DNA from: Phyto melanocephala
Lineage: Eukaryota; Arthropoda; Insecta; Diptera; Rhinophoridae
Direction of reading: 5' to 3'
Length of the DNA: 64,000 nt
Assembly (NCBI GenBank): GCA_941918925.1
Contig: OW799233.1
Coordinates: 140,742,223-140,806,222, forward strand
Both the position numbers and the translations under genes were made by a program. Shown here one piece after another: positions 45,640-58,327 of this stretch. Each line of letters opens with the position of its first letter. The stretch's first letter is position 1. The notes under the pieces were generated by a model. It searched no databases. It was not told the origin of the DNA and was given only the letters and a program-made list of their open reading frames with translations.

Positions 45640-46330
45640 GTGGTGCCAAAGATACATATTTCTCATTCCTTTTGTAATTTCAACGATATTCATTTCCGAT
45701 CTCATAAAGTATATGTTTTAGAAAAGCTAATGAATAGGGGAGTCGATTAAGCAAAGTCAGTCTGTCAGAGTTTTGGGTTAAAATAACTTTTAGAAGCCAG
45801 ATCGTATGTCGTATTTATGTATTGGAAATACATTTTAGGAAATTAATCGATATTAAAATCAAGCACAATCGCCCTGTACATTTCTGAGATATAAACAAAT
45901 AAACAATACTGTTTTATTTTAACAAAAAAAAATAGTTTTTTTAGACCTATGATAATTAATGGACATGTTTCTCAATATAAGGAATATGGTATTCCTCTAG
46001 GGATATTCGTAAACAATTGTCAACAAATTGCCAAAGTTCCAGGAAAAAAATATTTGGAAAAATATATATATATTTTTTTTAATTATACCAAATTTCAAAA
46101 CCTTAGCTAGTGACACCAAATTGCACGTCAAAGCCTTAAAAAATAATTCCCGAAAAAAACTAACAAATCGGTTTGGATCTAACTATGATATAAGGACTAA
46201 AACAAAACTACTGCGGTATATGCTTTTTAAAACTTACAATTAAAAATCGAGTTTTTTCAGCTTCAAGATAACTGAAAGTACTTGACTAGTAGAATACAAT
46301 ATATTATAAAGTATTAAAAAACTATAAAGG
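45640..46330 (-). mobile_element. Family P repeat, 5'-truncated copy
   Basis: Carries CCGATCTCATAAAGTATATG and the AATAGGGGAGTCGATTAAGC block in reverse orientation, then body sequence also present at 52,250-52,720 (AATCGGTTTGGATCTAACTA; CTTGACTAGTAGAATACAAT). The leader hairpin is missing. The frame at 46,028-46,243 is repeat sequence and not a gene. Confidence 0.55.
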
Positions 46331-46784
46331 CCGCATCTACACGTTGTACAGAGGAGTATTTGGCCTGAAAAGCTGGCCAAAATTATTATACGTGTTTTTT
46401 GAATTAAAAGTTCTAGTTTTTTGATAGTTTTAGGTGTAGTATGATATAAGAAATCTAGTAGCAGATTTTGAAAAAATTACACTGCGCAACAAAAGTACAC
46501 TGCGCAACAACAAAAATTTTCGCCTACCCTAGTAATAAAAGTATGTGGACTATATGGATTTTGCTGCCCTTAATTCAAATCTGTTTTCCGTTTTCTCTAG
46601 TACGTAAGGATTTTCTTTTAAAGGCGTGGTATATTTCACCCCCTAAATCGTTGGGTTGCCAAATATATTTTGTCATAACTTGAAAACAGGTTCTCCGATT
46701 TCAATAGCAGGAGGATCAGAAGATGCACCGGAAAATTCTGCTTAAACTAACCAAAAAAAAATAAACAAAATAAACGAAAACAAA

Positions 46785-47540
46785 TAACAGTGCTATATTC
46801 GGCCGTGCCGAATCTTATATACCCTTCACAACGTGTAGTCATGCAATAAAAATTGTTTGTATCACCATTCATCTCATATAAAATACGTACATATGTATGT
46901 ATATACTGGTTAGACTAAATGTGGCATCGAATCCCAGCTGAGCCAAAAAAAATTTATCTTATTTTATTTAAGATATTATTTATATTTTATTATTTTTTTT
47001 TTATATTTTTTTTTAAATTTTTTTAAAAAAATTTTTTACAAAAAATTTTTAAAATATTTTTTAAAATTTTTTTTTTAAATTTTTTTAAAATTTTTTTTAT
47101 TTTAATTTTTTTTATTATTTTTTTTTATTTTCAATATATTTTTTTTTTGTAATTTTTTTTTCTTTGCATGTTTTTTGCATGTATGTATGTATGTATGTTG
47201 TTGTTGTAATTGTGTAAAAAAACGAGGTGGTCGTGGTTTTTTGCTCATATCTCAGAAAGTTATGGGGCGATTTTGCTGAATTTCAATAGCGATTCATTCC
47301 CGGATATTTCCAAGAGATTGATACCATATACAGATCTGAGGAACATATAGTTGCTTCTAAAAGTTGATTTCAACCAACACACGGACAGACGGACAGACGG
47401 TCAGGGCTTAATCGACTCCTCTATTCATAAGCTTTCAGAAAATATATACTTTATGGGGTCGGAAATGAAAAGTGTAGAAATTACAAACGGAATGACAAAG
47501 CTATATATAGCCTTGTGCACCACAGGTGAAGGGTATAAAA
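46785..47540 (+). mobile_element. Family P repeat, copy with reversed module
   Basis: Leader hairpin TTCGGCCGTGCCGAA and TATATACCCTTCACAACGTG, ending GGTGAAGGGTATAAA. It is collinear with the copy at 16,105 on both sides (shared GTAGTCATGCAATAA, GAGGTGGTCGTGG, ACACGGACAGACGGACAGAC). The internal module at about 46,885-47,200 runs the other way. The frame at 47,351-47,659 overlaps the repeat end and is not credible as a gene. Confidence 0.65.
46885..47200 (-). repeat. T-rich internal module (reversed orientation)
   Basis: GTATATACTGGTTAGACTAA, then GTGGCATCGAATCCCAGCTG and GCC, precede a long T-rich tract. This is the reverse complement of the forward module at 16,265-16,530 (A-rich, then CAGCTGGGATTCGATGCCAC, then CCAACCAGTATACAC). 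ACATAC/GTATGT repeats lie at both edges. Confidence 0.7.
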
Positions 47541-47696
47541 ACAAATTTTCCTGCAAAATTCGTCAAATTTTTTGTTTTCAAAATACAATAAAAAAAATTA
47601 AAGAACCAAAAAGTTTAAGTTTTTATAATTTTTTAAAAAGCCACATTCCTAAGGAATAAAAGACGGTATAAATAGTAAAACTCAATTAACAAATTT

Positions 47697-48477
47697 TTAT
47701 TTTAAAGGTTTAAACTGCTGCAAAACCTCTTCAAGGTATATACACAAACGTGTTGCTGTGTGGTCGAGAAGAGTTTGGAACTTCACTTCCGCTAATGGTT
47801 AAGTAACGGTTATGGCATCTTCATGGATAACATTTTTTTTTGCATTTTTTTAGTAATGAATAACATGGATACACATTTTTATTGGCATTGTATAAAATTT
47901 CATATTGCTTTTTGGTGGGCTCTGCATTTACAAAGAGTGCTAAAGCTCCTTCCGCTGAAAGTTTATTCGCAGGGTTGACTTCAGAAGTTGTTAATGATCA
48001 CTTGCGATTTCTTTCTTTTATTGGGGATCTCATTATATCCATTATTAATTTAGCCGCATCATTATGTCCCGCTGCTCTTTGACTCATGGATGCAGCAAAT
48101 GTGATCTTCTCTGTTGTTAATTGGTGACGAACTTCTTCCGTTTTTCTCCGCTTTGTTCTTTCACTAGCTTCATTAAATTCTTTTCGTGGTCGCCCTGAAG
48201 ACGAACTGCCAAATACTGGTATTGTTACAGTTCCTTCCAGCCATTTAGCGTTTGTTCTTAAAAAAGCGGTCCTCTTTTCGTTGTGCCAAAAGCCAATATC
48301 TTTTAAAACAATTTTTTAAATTTTTTAAACACTGCTTCAGTGCTAATATGTCCCCATCCCCTTGACATTTTGAAATTTCGCTCAATTTTCTGACCAAAAA
48401 ATCCAATCGTCAATGGTTCCAGCATTAGATTTTATCACTATTTGGAATAGCTGTAATCTTGTGTAAACTTGTTCCAT
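47697..48477 (-). pseudogene. Decayed gene of a multicopy arthropod family (transposon-like)
   Basis: Read on the minus strand, a nearly continuous protein is recoverable in three frames. It starts MEQVYTRLQLFQIVIKSNAG (ATG 48,477), then SRGWGHISTEAVFKKFKKL, then DIGFWHNEKRTAFLRTNAKW and GRPRKEFNEASERTKRRKTE, FAASMSQRAAGHNDAAKLIM. After a TGA come LSAEGALALFVNAEPTKKQY, YPCYSLLKKC, and in another frame VKFQTLLDHTATRLCIYLEE ending at 47,697. Motifs of the type GRP-x-K-x-F-x2-S-x-RSKRRK, S-x2-EAL and LQ-x-LLDHTA-x-RL occur in large expanded families of uncharacterised insect and cnidarian proteins, probably carried by a transposon. Several frameshifts and stops mean it is dead. I cannot name the superfamily or a catalytic site. 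Confidence 0.6.
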
Positions 48478-48499
48478 GTTGACTCTCGAAGTTACAAAA

Positions 48500-49568
48500 C
48501 GGTAGCCTGATACCTGGGTGCCCATAAATTTTTATGTACCTGTATTTATTTTTTGTAAACATATTTTTGTGATTAATGCTTTAACTTTATCTTATTAGGT
48601 ACGTATATTTATTTTTTTAACAAGTAATATTTTGTAGAGCAGGTATATAAAAATATCTTTTCTTGGGATGTGTGGTACATTCCCTTATAACTATTATCGA
48701 TAATAAAGAATTTTTCAAATTTATAATTATAGGCAGGTATTAATATTGTGAAGTGTTAAAAGTGATGTGAATAACAGTTGAAATCAATAATTCGAAATAC
48801 ATAAAAGTTTATGACGATATAAATGTATAAGAAAAAGTGCCTGATGAGCAAAAATAGAAGAAATGGAAAAATTTAAAAAAAATCGTCAAAAATAATGGCG
48901 CAAACTTGCGCACACTGTTTTTTTGTTTCTAAAATTAGAGATTCCAAATTTTATTGTGGTATCAAACATAGTTCGTAGAGATGCTAACTTCACCTATTCA
49001 CCTTGTTTTTCTTTCTTTGCAAAAAAAAGTGTATAATTTTGAACGAATTGTTTCAACATGAATATTCAAAATATTTTAAATTTTGTTTACTTTTTTAAAT
49101 AACTTTTGATCAAACCTCTCAGCGAAAAAAGAAATGATTGTTAAACCTTTATTCGTTTGGCCGCAAAAAAAATATTATATAAACATCCAGAAACCGGAAA
49201 AAACATTTAATTCTCATATAATTTTCTTCACTTTCCTGACTTTAGCAAGGTCTCAGAGCTACAAATCGCAACTAAAAGTCTTAAAAATTTACAATATAAT
49301 GTAAAATATTGTTGTCAGTTGAGGTGCGTACTTAGTTTTTACGATTTCTTAAAACTCAGTTTTGCCTTTTTGGCGTTGGTGTAAAATTTATTTATATGTC
49401 AAATCTAGTAAATAAAAATCTACCCCAACAATTTGAGCAATATTGGTATCAAATGAAAGGGCTTAACTTGTAAACTATGAAATACTGTAAATTTTGAAAT
49501 AAATGTTTTTCTATGTGCACATATACATTCATATATATTAACATAATTATTTATTTATTTATTTTCAG
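48500..49568. other. Non-coding DNA upstream of the tubulin exon
   Basis: AT-rich. A phrase near 49,447 (GGTATCAAATGAAAGGGCTT) matches the body of family P at about 52,690, suggesting a short repeat fragment. It ends with the acceptor TTATTTATTTTCAG at 49,568. The missing first tubulin exon (about 19 codons) was not found here. Confidence 0.45.
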
Positions 49569-49803
49569 TTCTGGGAAATAATTTCCGATGAACATGGTAT
49601 TGATCCCAATGGCATGTATCATGGCGAAAATGATTTGCAACTGGAACGCATTGATGTCTACTATACAGAGGCCAACAATGGCAAATATGTACCACGTGCA
49701 GTATTGATTGATTTGGAACCAGGCACCATGGATTCTGTGCGTCAATCACCCTATGGCCAACTATTTAGACCGGATAACTTTGTATTTGGTCAATCGGGTG
49801 CTG
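49569..49803 (+). CDS. betaTub97EF: Beta-tubulin, second coding exon (residues 20-98)
   Basis: This exon encodes the N-terminal GTP-binding part of beta-tubulin, the GTP-hydrolysing partner of alpha-tubulin in microtubules. It starts after TTTTCAG with [20 protein letters not shown], the residue 20 junction conserved in animal beta-tubulins. It continues through [19 protein letters not shown] and [15 protein letters not shown], and splits codon 98 before a GTGAGT donor. The frame has no lesion. [15 protein letters not shown] and HGIDPNG favour a 97EF-like isotype over the canonical testis or embryonic ones, but that is from memory, so the symbol is tentative. The upstream exon with MREIVHIQAGQCGNQIG was not found, so the preceding intron is probably long. 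Opposite-strand frames here (49,551-49,749) are shadows. Confidence 0.93.
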
Positions 49804-50700
<897 letters not shown>

Positions 50701-50839
50701 AATAGAAATAAGAACAGTTTATATTATAAATAAAAAATTTTTGTCTAAGCCTCGTAGTCTTTTTTAATTCAAGAAAAATGTTTAATAATAGCTCAGAAAT
50801 ATAAAATAAAAAAAAATTAATATTATCAAAAATTAATAT

Positions 50840-51324
50840 TTTAATTCGATGTCCTATGTTTGTATGGACTTCTCGTATTAAACCCCATATGTAGTCTCCC
50901 ATCATATTTTCGTTGTATTGTCCTTGGTAACGTCGTACAAAGTCCATGACATCTTGATGAAAACTGTCTTCTTGATTTTCTGAGTAAGTACCCATATTAT
51001 CCTTAAATTGGTCAAAATGAGCATGTAGCATATGAACTTTATGGAACAACCGGCAGCCCATTATTTTAAAGCTTTCAAGCATAGCTCCAATTAAATCTTA
51101 ATAATAATATGCTCTGTTGTTTATGAGAAAATCATCTACTACCGTTTTAAATCGCTCCAGGCTTATTTTTCAATACATATTATTAAGTAATTGCGTGAAT
51201 TCATTACTTTTTATTATTTTTTTATATGAGGTCCTAAGAAGATACCTTTGCTTCTAGTTTTCATAAATTCACCACAAATAAAACAAAATGAATTAGCATT
51301 TGGTTGACACTCTCGTGACGCCAT
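50840..51324 (-). pseudogene. Internally deleted copy of a dispersed 'CFICGE...FHQDV' family gene
   Basis: Two pieces of one protein lie on the minus strand. The N-terminal piece (51,324-51,214) reads MASRECQPNANSFCFICGEF and then a stop; its CxxC pair resembles the zinc-finger-like start typical of the family. The C-terminal piece begins near 51,160 with LERFKTVVDDFLINNRAYYY, then a stop. From ATG 51,082 it reads ESFKIMGCRLFHKVHMLHAH, FHQDVMDFVRRYQGQYNENM, MGDYIWGLIRE. Several hundred residues expected between them are absent. Hundreds of similar uncharacterised proteins exist in arthropods and cnidarians and behave like transposon genes. Truncation with both ends kept is the structure of a non-autonomous derivative, but no terminal repeats were identified. 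The open frame continues to 50,699 without family character. Confidence 0.65.
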
Positions 51325-51329
51325 TTTAT

Positions 51330-51560
51330 AATTTATTAATACACAGGAACGTTTATTACAGCTTTGATAGATTTTTAAACACGCAACACGTGAGCACTAT
51401 CTACTTTGGTGCAATTTTGATTTTATTGCTACCAACTGCTGATTGTAAAATTGACTAACATCTTCAAATCTTACTTATCAACGTAAAATAGACAAAAGCG
51501 AAACTGAACAACTAGAAATTAATATTTTGATGTTTTTCGGTGTCTAGCATCAGAATGTAT
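51330..51560. other. Short non-coding spacer
   Basis: No feature seen between the gene relic and the next family P copy. Confidence 0.4.
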
Positions 51561-51564
51561 GAAT

Positions 51565-52865
51565 TAAAACAATATTCATTTACGACCCCATAAACTATAT
51601 ATTTTCTGAAAGCTTATGAATAGGGCAGCCCACTAATCACTATAGCCCCTCGACATCGGTAATACCCATTTTAGGTATCAAAATATCAGAAATATTCCTA
51701 ATAGGCAGCTTAGATCTTATGAACCGTTATATGTACCATTTCATAGATCAAACTACATTAACTTTGATCCAATTAGAAGAATCTGTGCTGAGGTTAAAAA
51801 GTTCTATGTTCTCATTGACTTTGCTGATAATGTTCCTGTAACAAGTGGAAAGCTGATAAGGTTTCTAAACTCAAATGCATACGTTTAATGTTGTTTTTAT
51901 CTTTCTTTATTTTTGTAATTAAATTAAAAAATATTGCTCAACTGTTAATTTTATTATGTTGATTAAATAAATAAATTCGGGAGCAGATTGGTTTTTGGAA
52001 ATCAACATAACCGCTTTATATCTTTCTGCGATATAAGCAAATAAACACGACTGCCTCTTTTTTCGCTTTTTGTTTGCACCCCTAGGATAATTTATAGACA
52101 CGGTTATTACTATTTGTAGACTCCTCTGAAAATATTAATTAAAAATTTGCGGGAAATTGGTTACTAATCGGCAAAGTTATAAGCAAAAATTATTTGAAAA
52201 CAATATATTTATTTTAAAGTATATAAAATTTTTTTAAACTTCTAATTACTTTCTAAACACGCTTGATATACTAGAAAATAAACCGTAATCAAAGAAATTA
52301 TTCTAAAGCAAAAGTACCAAGTCGGTTTGAAACCAACTGAGATATAAGCACCAGAGAACAACAGCTTCGGTGTTTTTCCTAAAAATTACAACCGAAAATA
52401 AATAGTTTTCAGAGTCTATACAACCGAGAAAGTCAAATAAAAGGGCTTGAGTGTTTTGATATAGTTAGCTATGCAAAGAAATAAATTCAAGATGGCGTCT
52501 TAAATTAAATGGCAAATATTTATATGAGTTGAATATAGTTGTTAAGGCTTGTTTCGTTTAACCCCTACATTATTGATATCAAATTAAAGCGCTCGACTAG
52601 TACAACGTAGTAAACTATAATAAAGGTGTAAAATACAAGATGGCGTCTGAAACAAAATGATGGAGCTCTTTTTTTAACCTCAACAATATGGGTATCAAAT
52701 GAAAGGACTCGACTAGTAGAATTCAGTTTACTATGCGTCAGAAATAATAAAAAAGTATCGTATTATCTAAAATCTGGGCTTAGCCACGATATAATCATTA
52801 TACCTATGTACATGACGGTGAAGGGTATTATAGGCACGGAACGGCCGAATATAGCGCACTTACTT
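51565..52865 (-). mobile_element. Family P repeat, long copy without the A-rich module
   Basis: Minus-strand copy from ACGACCCCATAAACTATATA (far end) to the leader at about 52,811-52,863, where GGTGAAGGGTATTA and ACGGCCGAATATAGCGC are readable. The body includes imperfectly repeated GGTATCAAATGAAAGGACTC and CGACTAGTAGAAT phrases at about 52,575 and 52,690, suggesting internal tandem repetition. It resembles 45,640-46,330. The frame at 51,919-52,101 is not a gene. Confidence 0.6.
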
Positions 52866-53620
52866 ATTAATAAACATTTATTTATAAAAAAATGATTTCG
52901 ATGTGATTGATGAATGATTAAATAATATTTTATTATGTAAAAAAAATAGGTTTGATGTCATTTAAACTACATATTACTAAATCAATGCTAAATTCCATCA
53001 TACGTATGAGTTATTTAAAAAAATTGTTTTTTCTTTTTCCTTAACCAACAATATTCAGTTAATTATAACGATGGAATATTATGTTTCTTTATTTGTGATT
53101 ATCTTCAATATTGTAATATTTATGTATATTGACAATTAATTAAAAAATAATTAAATATAATTTTAAAAATATTTTTAATTCAATTTATACTGATGTGTAA
53201 TAATAAGTTTTAATGTCATTTTATATTAATATATAAAAATTTACTCACGCATAATAATAAAATTACATGTATGTAGATAATTACAAACACAGAAAAATAA
53301 ATACTTAAACCTTTGTTAAGTACATATTTAAATTATGTATATAAAAGTTACTCCGAAAGTAAACAAATCGAACTTTTTTTGCGTATTCTATTCATAAGAC
53401 CATTGTTAATTGTGCATCAGGGGGTGTTTTGAGTTTTTTTTTAAGGAATTGTGATGTGTGCCTATTTACAAAATTTAAAATCTATTTAAAGATAAAAAAT
53501 TTTTACAAAAAATAAAATTGTTGAGAACCTTTGAATGTTTAAAAATTCTTTTATTTTGTTACTTACAATCAGTTTATATGAATGTAAGTGTTTCCTATCA
53601 CTTTTACCATTATTTCATCT
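52866..53620. other. AT-rich non-coding DNA
   Basis: Nothing recognisable. Confidence 0.4.
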
Positions 53621-53621
53621 G

Positions 53622-54198
53622 CACGCAAAGCAAAAACATGGTTTTGGTAATCATAATCTAAAAACAACATACTATGATTGAATTGTATGATTGTGGTTAA
53701 AAATATAATGGTTGCCAGGTATCATTATTATGATTATTTAAAGTATTATACAATAACCATATATATGACTGCAGCTTAAATCGACAATCGTTGCTTTTTT
53801 TACTTACCTTTTTAATAAAAATTTATTCAGCCAGAAGAACAGCGGAAATCACATTATAATTAAAAAAATCATAGCTTGATTGTTTTGTAATCGTACAGTT
53901 GTCTCACCTATTATTTAACGATTTTTTGTAATTTAAAATGGGTTTGAATATTATGCTATTTTTGTCGACTTAATTCTTTCTAAATCATTCTATTTTTAAA
54001 CGACAACCATATCGAAATTTTTAAGGAAAGTAAATATTAAGTAATAATACAATTCAAACAAGTGCTTGATTATAGTGACTAAATACATGATGAAATAAAA
54101 TAAAAATAGCTTTTATTTTTTTCGAGAACCAAATACTGTTAAAGCGAAAATAATATGACCGCCGTGATCATGTCGTAACCATGTTTTTTCTTTGTGTG
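53622..54198. mobile_element. MITE of the CACGCAAAG family, copy 2
   Basis: A 577-bp element starting CACGCAAAGCAAAAACATGG and ending in the reverse complement CACACAAAGAAAAAACATGG. It is clearly homologous to 34,476-35,127 across both arms. The right flank is TA and the left is TG, so one base of the TA duplication may have mutated. Non-coding. Confidence 0.75.
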
Positions 54199-54836
54199 TA
54201 CCCAGGGCGGTCGACAATCATTGATCATTTAAGTCTTCTTCAATACTCTTGTTCAATAATTTTTTTTTAATTTTTTAAAACAAATTCAAAAAACCAATAA
54301 TTAAAAAAATACGAATAAAGTATATGTAATGAAACCAAAGCCATACAATTTAAGACACTAGTTAATCCGTACCAACAATTTACATTCGGTGAACCACAAA
54401 CGGAACTCACTCTTTGTTAAAACTTTCATTAAAAACCATCTGGTTAGAAAAGAGCGACTACGATTAAATAATTAAAAAAACAAGCATCTAATAGTCTTAC
54501 AGCTGAGTACTTGGAAATTACAAATATAACAGGAAAATTTGTGTTTTTCTAAATTTGTTTCTATGGCGAAAAATCAAGTTTGAATTATAAATTCACTTGA
54601 ACACAATATGACTATGTATTTTTAACAGCATAAAAATATGCCCTGATCAGATAACTATGGTTTTATCTTAATTTTAGCAAATGCAAACAACAAGTTTTAG
54701 TATAACAATTAAGTTTGAAGAAATCTAAAAAATTATAAAATCAATGTTTTGACAAAACGAATGAACATTTAACAAAATACGTGCGATATTAAGCATAAAT
54801 GATTTTATTCTACAACTAGATAACTTGCATATATTC
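54199..54836. other. AT-rich non-coding DNA
   Basis: No supported feature. It ends at the TTA target duplication of the next element. Confidence 0.4.
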
Positions 54837-54839
54837 TTA

Positions 54840-55452
54840 TACCATAGACAGACGACAGCGTTAATTTGCATTAGAATCTCACTAATGCAAATTAAAATTT
54901 TGCTGTGACAGACGACAGTTTTTGCATTTAGTAAAAATTGTAAAAATTGTAAATGCACTAGCAATCACAAATCTGAACATGTTGCTACAAGTTGGGTTGG
55001 CAGAAGGACACTCTGAAATAAGAGAAAGGGAATTGTGGAAATTCGTAGGTTTAATGGTATCTTTTCGTGGAGGTTATACATACATATGTAATTCATATGT
55101 GGGTATATGGTATTTTTTAAAGGACCGTAACAGCACTTTTTGGGAGAGTGACGTGCTTACGATGGATGATACTAGTATTAAGGAAAACTTTCACCTAAAC
55201 AGAAGGGCATTCAAAAAAATATGTAAAAAGGTTCAAAATATCGAATCTATTTTAATTTAAAATTTTTGATTTTTTAATTTTTTGATTGATTGCCGACCGT
55301 GTTGCCATATTGATATGGCTGAATTCAGTTAAAATTCAGTATGATTTAGTGCATTTACGTGAAATCTAATACACATTGGAATGGGGATAATTCATAAGTT
55401 AATTTGAATTAAGACTTTTAATGCAAATTAACGCTGTCGTCTGTCTATGGTA
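54840..55452 (+). mobile_element. PIF/Harbinger element, internally deleted (613 bp)
   Basis: Long, apparently perfect terminal inverted repeats of about 35 bp begin TACCATAGACAGACGACAGC on both strands. TTA lies at both flanks (54,837-54,839 and 55,453-55,455), the PIF/Harbinger target type. The interior keeps the 5' part of a Harbinger-like transposase gene. The catalytic remainder and the second protein of such elements are missing. Confidence 0.87.
54922..55260 (+). pseudogene. Truncated Harbinger transposase, N-terminal part
   Basis: A 112-codon frame from ATG 54,922 to a stop at 55,260. Its second half reads DRNSTFWESDVLTMDDTSIK and then ENFHLNRRAFKKICKKVQNI, matching the N-terminal helical region of HARBI1-like transposases (FW-x-x-DV-x-x-MDD-x3-x-ENF-x-x-x-R-x-x-F). 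The DDE nuclease domain that should follow is absent, removed by an internal deletion that preserves the 3' terminal repeat. The first 60 residues are less certain, and upstream codons may have begun in another exon. The frame itself has no lesion, suggesting a young derivative. Confidence 0.72.
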
Positions 55453-55484
55453 TTATTGTCACTTTTATTTATACAGTAAAGTTA

Positions 55485-56330
55485 GGATAGGTTAGGCTAA
55501 AAGATAGGGGTATTAGAAGACCACAACGATGACGGATATATACGTATGCCCAATTGACATGTTGTGCGTTGTGAAGGAACGAAGTGTCCCTAATACAAAC
55601 CATAATTCAAAAAATATATTGACGAGGTGAAAAACCCAGTTCCTTAGTAATTTCCAATTTGACTTCCATGTTCGTCAAAGTGTACACGTTAAAGTTCTCG
55701 CATCTAATACCCCTTAAACTAGGACATTGACAAAGGCAATGTTTCAGAGTCTTATTGTCTTTATCGCATGTCTCTTTACATGTCTTTTTGTCCGACAATC
55801 ATATCTGAACTAAATGAGTTCTCATCTCCTGTGACCTGTTAAGTATTACACATGTAAATTTCCTAAGTGTTGATCTACACAGTTTCAGAATCTTTTTTAA
55901 TTTCTCAACATTTGTATCACCACATTATATGTTCGTCAGCTTACCGACAACAGTATTGTGTCACTTTTTCATAGCTGACTCCATCCTTCAAACCTTAAGT
56001 CCATTTTTTAATCTCTAAAGTGGTTATGCATTCTCCAATGTGATGATATTCAAAAATTATCCTATTTTAAATAATTCTCACGCTTTTTTATTTCCGATTA
56101 TGCCGTGATGCGATGTTATCCTCATTTTCTCTAGACGTTCGCAATTTGTATGCGGGTTTATCTTACTCATGCATTGCAAGACATTTCGATCTTAAACATT
56201 TTTATTCATTGGCTATCTGTAGAGATACGATGTTGAGCTTAGTTATCAGTTTTCGTTATCCATTTTTGCCCACCGTAATTGCTGTAATCTCACCATATAG
56301 TATTATGGTGTGGTAGACAGAAGTCTTGTA
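55485..56330 (-). pseudogene. 3' end of an RNase H-bearing non-LTR retrotransposon
   Basis: On the minus strand 55,798-55,610 reads CKETCDKDNKTLKHCLCQCP followed by SLRGIRCENF. This is the Cys-rich tail after RNase H in R1/LOA/I-like elements (CRxC-x4-6-ET-x2-HxLCxCPAL). The frame then ends, and a TAGGTTAGGC tail lies at about 55,492-55,502, the expected 3' side. Upstream (up to about 56,330) no RNase H motif is cleanly readable, so the rest is badly eroded. It may belong to the same broad group as the relic at 1-596. Confidence 0.6.
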
Positions 56331-58325
56331 TTTATCGTTGTGTCGGCTCATGTCATACAAATTTTTTTCCAGTTCGGTCACACATTTTTGATTCGTAAAA
56401 AGATCGATTTATTGGGTATTTCTTACTCTTAATTATGTCATTTTATTCTACATCCTCTGGTATTATGGTGATGTACTTAACGTTCTCATATCGTTGGAAT
56501 TTTGTCGCACGTCATCCCTGTGATTTTCCCATCGGTAAGATATCGGTTATTTTTTGGTATCCCGTTATATGATATTTACACACTCCAAACTAAATTTTAA
56601 AAATCTAGAATTCAAAGAAAGACTAAAAACACAAACTTTTAAGTAAGACTCTTTTTTTCAAAAAAAGGTTTTTTTAAAAACATTTAAAAAAAAAGATGAG
56701 GAAAGAAATAATAAAACTAATAACTCTATTAAATAAAAATATCCATATACTTTTGAGCGCACTCACTTACATATTTCAGCCTATAAAACTATAATTATAA
56801 CGTTCCTTGTTATGATTATAAAAAGACATTTCAATCAATTAACAACGTCATATTAAATACATATTTACTGTTGTAAAAATACATATAAATTTTTTTGTAA
56901 TTAAAATCCACCTTCTTTTTTATATTTCTGATTGTTGTCCTTTGTCGTTTTTTTTTTTTACAAAAAGCTAATTTATATTGAATATTAAATTAATTATTAA
57001 TATCCGTTCTTTTTAATAATATGGAATTAAATCCACACACATTTACCATTACACTGGATAAACACCCTATCTACTACAAATGCATATAAAGGTTCTGTCG
57101 AAGTTTTGACATTACACACGTTTTTACTAATTATTCACCAACAGAAAAACTATAATGAAAATAATTAATTTCAATTATGCTGTTTGTTATTTTGCATAAA
57201 TTGTTTTTGTAGTTTATGTTAATATTAATAAAAAACTATAGGTGTGTTGTGTGTTGTTTGTGGAGGTGGAGTTTATGAGCAATGACAATGATATTAATAA
57301 TGAGGGTGTACAAATTATTCTTAATACTCATAAGTCATTGCAAATATTAAAAAAAAAATAATCAACAAAAATAATAATGCATTTTAAAAAAATACTAATT
57401 GATTTTAATTCCAGGAAAGCAGGGTGAATAATTAAATATTAATAATTAAAAAACTTACAACTTTAATTTAACATTGTTATTCCTGGCCTAGTGAGGAATT
57501 AATTTGCCATCTAATTAATATCTTTTTTAACTAGAACTGATATTCTAGATACTGTAGGTAACAATAACACTGGTCATATCTACTATGGCCCGCGACAATT
57601 AGAATATTTTCTTTTACCTTTATGAAAAACCAATGGTTTTAAACGATTATAAAAAATCTGAATAAAAAAATATTTTTTTAAATAAAAAGATTTTTCTATG
57701 AAAAACGCTTTTCTTTTACTGTCATTAAAACAAGGAAGAATGACAAACAAGAAAGTACTAAATTCGATACCCACCACCACCAATTTTGTATAGTACATTA
57801 AAATAATATTTATTATTTCTTATATTTTGTCTCAAAATCTAACTTTTTACAATAAGAGTGATATTACCCACTTCTGTCTATCACAATATTTAAGGATTAA
57901 TTCATATAACAATTCAGCTAATTAATTCAACTAACAATTCAGCTAATTAATTCAACTAAGATTCTTAATGCTTCTAAAATCTTTGTCCATAAAACGTCAT
58001 ATAGAAGATGGGCGGTAAAGTAGGCGTGTCACCTTAATTTTCCGTTATTAAAAATCTATTGACCAAAAAGCAATGCTTGCAAAATTTCCGAATCGCAAAA
58101 TTTTATTCTGGCGGTTTTTATGATGCTTTAAACTTGAAATATACTAAACAGAGACATTCGTACATTTTGATCTTAATCTCCTTTAGTAAAATGCAGATTT
58201 CATTCATTTCTAGGGGAACTTATTTTTTTTACTTAAGAAATATACTTGTGACAATTTATCGCTCTACGTTGTCGCGTTTAAACATTTTATTCGGGATCTG
58301 AAATAAATTTTGTATGAGTCCATTG
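56331..58325. other. AT-rich non-coding DNA
   Basis: No gene seen. A 25-bp direct repeat (TAACAATTCAGCTAATTAAT core) occurs twice at about 57,907-57,956. Confidence 0.45.
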
Positions 58326-58327
58326 TA

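Noticed and set aside
46028..46243. 71-codon ORF as a gene
   Set aside because: Same sequence class as 52,250-52,400 in another family P copy, so it is repeat-derived.
49551..49749. Minus-strand ORFs across the tubulin exon
   Set aside because: They are shadows of the beta-tubulin coding strand.
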